Shown here: piece by piece, positions 61,214 to 64,000 of the stretch | Layout of the letters: every line of letters starts with the position of its first letter | Numbering within the stretch: the first letter of the stretch is position 1 | NCBI GenBank assembly: GCA_021464245.1 | Contig: JADCRB010000025.1 | Location: 5,814,316-5,878,315, forward strand | Length of the DNA stretch: 64,000 nt | Direction of reading: 5' to 3' | Source: Carallia brachiata | Lineage: Eukaryota > Streptophyta > Magnoliopsida > Malpighiales > Rhizophoraceae | The notes under the pieces: model-generated | Database searches by the model: none | What the model saw: the letters and a program-made list of their open reading frames with translations, nothing else | What the model was told of the DNA's origin: nothing | Program-made: the position numbers and the translations under genes

Positions 61214-62103
61214 CTAAATCACGGCATTCCTTTGCCGAACCTTCGCCTTCTCAGCATCAATAATCGATTCCACCAACTTCACCGCATTATCCAGCTTACC
61301 CTCAGCATTCACGACCACATAATCAAAATTCTTGGCATGCTTAACTTCTTCTCTTGCGGTGGCAATCCTCACAAGCAAAGCATCAGCAGACTCCGTCTTC
61401 CTATCAATCAATCTCTCCACAAGTTTCAACTCGCTCTCCGCCACCAAAAATATAAACACAGCAGAATTTCCTAGAATCCTCCTCAATGTCTGCGCCCCTT
61501 GAATATCTACCCTCAACACTATATCACACCCTTTTGCCATAAACTCCCTAATTTGCTTTTTGGGAATTCCCTTATAATCACCATACACAAGAGCATACTC
61601 CAACAACTCATTCCTCTCCACCATGGACAAAAACGCCTCCTTTGACACAAAGTAATAGTCTTTACCATCAACCTCACCGGGCCGCATTGGCCTACTGGTT
61701 GCAGTAACTACAAAATGCAAATTCTCCCTTACCTCCCGCAATTTCCGGATCACTGCATCTTTACCGACCCCACTCGGGCCGCTGATTACAATGATGAGAG
61801 GATTCGGCGGCGGGGAAATCGGGTTGGTGCTAAAGGAGGAGCCCAAAGAGGACTCGAGGGCACGAAGCAGCTCCGGCTTGGAGGACTTGTCGGGGGCGGG
61901 AGGGAGGATTTGGGGTTCTGGGTATCGCTCATTTTGCAATTTGAGGCAGAGAATCGGTGATGGGTCGCGAAACCGAGACGCTGAGAGGCTTTAGAGAGGG
62001 AAAAAATGGGTTTTGTGTGGTTCAAAGAGCTGTGACGAAGAAAGGTTTGGGCGTGGAAATTGGATGCGCGGGAGATGGAGGAGAAGCAGAGTCTGCGAAA
62101 CAT
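61214..62103 (-). CDS. GK3: Guanylate kinase 3, organellar; one frameshift between transit peptide and kinase domain
   Basis: Phosphorylates GMP to GDP using ATP; the GK3 type acts in plastids and mitochondria. Kinase core: P-loop [13 protein letters not shown]-binding [73 protein letters not shown], ending [11 protein letters not shown]. Single exon. The N-terminus from ATG 62103 ([14 protein letters not shown]...) is Ser/Arg-rich, free of acidic residues and suits a transit peptide, then reaches the family segment MSDTQNP. That part is in a different frame from the kinase: the C run (G5 on the plus strand at 61892-61896) is one short, and C6 would join LPPP to [15 protein letters not shown]. 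As written, the longest kinase ORF starts at ATG 61939 (241 codons) without a transit peptide, reading NERYPEPQ instead of MSDTQNP. Confidence 0.9.
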
Positions 62104-63488
62104 GGAGCAGCTGCTAGTTGGCGGCGGACGGCGGAGGCTGACCGTATGCGGCGGAGAAAACAGGCATTGAAATTTTGGGATTTGATTTCAAAGAGCCTAT
62201 CCGCCGTCCGGTGTAATTAGGGTTTTGTTAGGCTATCGATCAGCACATCTGTGTTTTAATCGGAGAACGGCATTTGAATATTTTTAGAGAAAAATGCCTT
62301 ATCGGCATTTCCCTTTCATAAAATTGATGATGCTGTTGTTAATGCTTCCAGAGAGCCCATGGATTTAAATCTTTTAAAATTTTAAACATAAATTCATGTT
62401 GTCCATTTTTCCATTTATGTACAAAATTTAAATAAATTTTATAAATTAATTTGTAGCTATAGTAGAATTTATAATTATAGAAGTGAATTCCATAATTACT
62501 TTAAAAAAATTTCATGTTTTGATTAACAAAAAAAAAATTGTATAATTTATTTATAAGAATTGATTCTGGTCCCCTAGCATAAACAAGCAAATCTTAAAAA
62601 AAAAAAAAATAAGAATATGTAACTACATTTAAATATAAATTATAATGTAATTTTATAATATTTAATAATTTATTATTTTTTAATAAGTTTAATTTTTCAT
62701 GTTAGTTATCGCTACTTTCAATTTATGAAACAAACAAATTTTCCTAAACTATAAAGATTGCTTAGAGGAGCTGGTTACCATAACGGAAGAGAGGTTCAGT
62801 ATACTTCGTGCAAATGTAATATAAGTTTCTTTTATCACTTAAGGTAATAGTTTGATGTTTTTCTCCTGCATTGTTCCAGATTTGAGGATTATTGTGATCA
62901 TTTTTCTCACAAAGCGAACAAGATTTTATAGTGTAGTAGTTGATTTAAAATTCATTAATATTAAAATTCGATGTAAAAAAAATTTATTTGAACTCATATA
63001 TACTTAGATAATAGGTGCTCTCAATAAAAAAGATTAAATGAAAACATAACAGATGGTTTTCAATTTCAACTTATATATGTAATAATCTGCGTATTAATTA
63101 TAAATATTTTTTATTGTTAAAAAAAATATAAGCTTCTTTCCTTTATAATAGAAAAAAAAAAGTTTTTCGAAAAGAAAATTCTGAAACCGAACCTTTTTTT
63201 TTTCGAAAGAAAATTCTGAGGGACATAATTTTGAAAACTGATTCTTTCTTAATTTGCAGAAATTGACTAGACATGATTGGAATGTGGATTGCTACAGGGT
63301 TATCATTGCAGATTACAGGCATTTATTCAGGTATTCCTGGCGCTGCGAATTCAGACATATTTTTGGTGAGGGTAATTATTGTATAGATTTTATGATTAAT
63401 TAAGGAAGCACCGAGAATACAAAATTCATCTTCCTTTGTTACGTGCTAATACGATTGACATAAACTCTTATTCTTGTAATGACTTTTT
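62104..63488. other. GK3 promoter region and AT-rich intergenic DNA
   Basis: GC-richer leader to about 62220, then AT-rich sequence with poly(A/T) runs. No ORF with a motif. Confidence 0.5.
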
Positions 63489-63981
63489 GAGATATATAAT
63501 TTTTTGATTTTAATTTTTTGTATTTTTTATATAAATGTTAAATTTTTTTAACATTTTATTTGAATTTTAAATTTTTTAATTTTTTATCAAATTAGTTCTT
63601 TTATTTATAAAAAGTAGTCAATCTATTAATAAATAAGTTTAAATTAATAAAAATTATTTTAAAAAGTCAAATAAATGAATTAAATAATTTTTTTTATCAA
63701 TATATATGTACATAAAATATTTGTTTAATCAATAAATATACGAATTAAACATACAAAATGTATATTTTTTGATAAAAAAACTTTTTATTAGTGTATTAAT
63801 CTTTTTTTAAATAATTTTTTAAGGTTAAAATTATTTTTTAATAGATTGATCACTTTTTAGTAACAAAAGAACTAATTTAGTACGAAATTAAAAGGTTTAG
63901 AACTCAAATAAAATTTCAAAAAGGTTTAAAACTTATATATAAAAAATTATAAAAGTTTACAACTTATAAAATGGATATCTC
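63489..63981. mobile_element. Palindromic MITE family, copy 4 (493 bp)
   Basis: Starts GAGATATATAATTTTTTG and ends with GGATATCTC (reverse complement GAGATATCC). The interior matches copy 1 closely: AAAAAGTAGTCAATCTATTA, AATAAATATACGAATTAAA and TTTTTAATAGATTGATCAC. Flanks TGACTTTTT and TGATCTTATT are only roughly alike, so the target duplication has decayed. Confidence 0.75.
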
Positions 63982-64000
63982 ATGATCTTATTCTGATTTT

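Noticed and set aside
1..64000. Intact LTR retrotransposon, CRISPR array, viral or bacterial insert, horizontal transfer
   Set aside because: No long direct terminal repeats with primer-binding sites, no spaced identical repeats, and every gene recognised belongs to a normal plant nuclear family.

Overview
This is nuclear euchromatin of a eudicot plant, probably a woody rosid. The evidence is the intron-split plant genes, plant-only families (FRS12, SAMDC/BUD2, RF298), AT-rich intergenic DNA full of short SSRs and poly(A/T) runs, and abundant MITEs. I see no bacterial, organellar or viral segment, no CRISPR array, no rRNA and no convincing tRNA gene.

Layout. 1-3.8 kb: 5' half of an RF298/RF4-type putative E3 ligase gene (minus; the rest runs off the left edge). 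3.8-8.9 kb: small repeats, a Tourist-like MITE, a LINE RNase H relic, a three-exon gene for a 76-aa twin-CX9C (CHCH) mitochondrial protein (plus), and SINE-like sequences. 8.9-10.7 kb: PP2C35-type phosphatase (minus). 11.2-16.4 kb: Tourist-like MITE, two hAT-type non-autonomous elements and a retroposon with a target-site duplication. 19.8-20.8 kb: SAMDC4/BUD2-type S-adenosylmethionine decarboxylase (minus). 21-30.8 kb: gene-poor. 30.8-35.2 kb: eight-exon FBL4-type F-box/LRR gene (minus), divergent from an eleven-exon MO25 gene (plus, 36.8-41.4 kb). 42.5-43.9 kb: two copies of a palindromic MITE family. 44.7-46.0 kb: BSD-domain gene (plus). 48.6-51.3 kb: FRS12-type FAR1 transcription factor (plus). 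54.0-56.7 kb: ARM-repeat membrane protein (minus). 61.2-62.1 kb: organellar guanylate kinase 3 (minus). A fourth copy of the palindromic MITE closes the window.

The genes are independent housekeeping and regulatory loci, not a cluster. Several of them (SAMDC4, FRS12, ARM; PP2C35, ARM, GK3) recall two duplicated Arabidopsis blocks around At5g189xx and At3g062xx, so the window probably keeps an ancestral gene order.

The most striking signal is that four otherwise well-conserved genes (RF298, FRS12, ARM, GK3) are broken by seven single-base indels, mostly lost G/C bases in short homopolymers. The other six genes, including the 8-exon FBL4 and 11-exon MO25, read cleanly. This fits residual long-read assembly errors better than pseudogenes, but it decides how these genes should be annotated. 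I found no clearly new biological system. The best candidates for novelty are the four-copy palindromic MITE family with 10-bp target duplications and the 828-bp non-coding retroposon.
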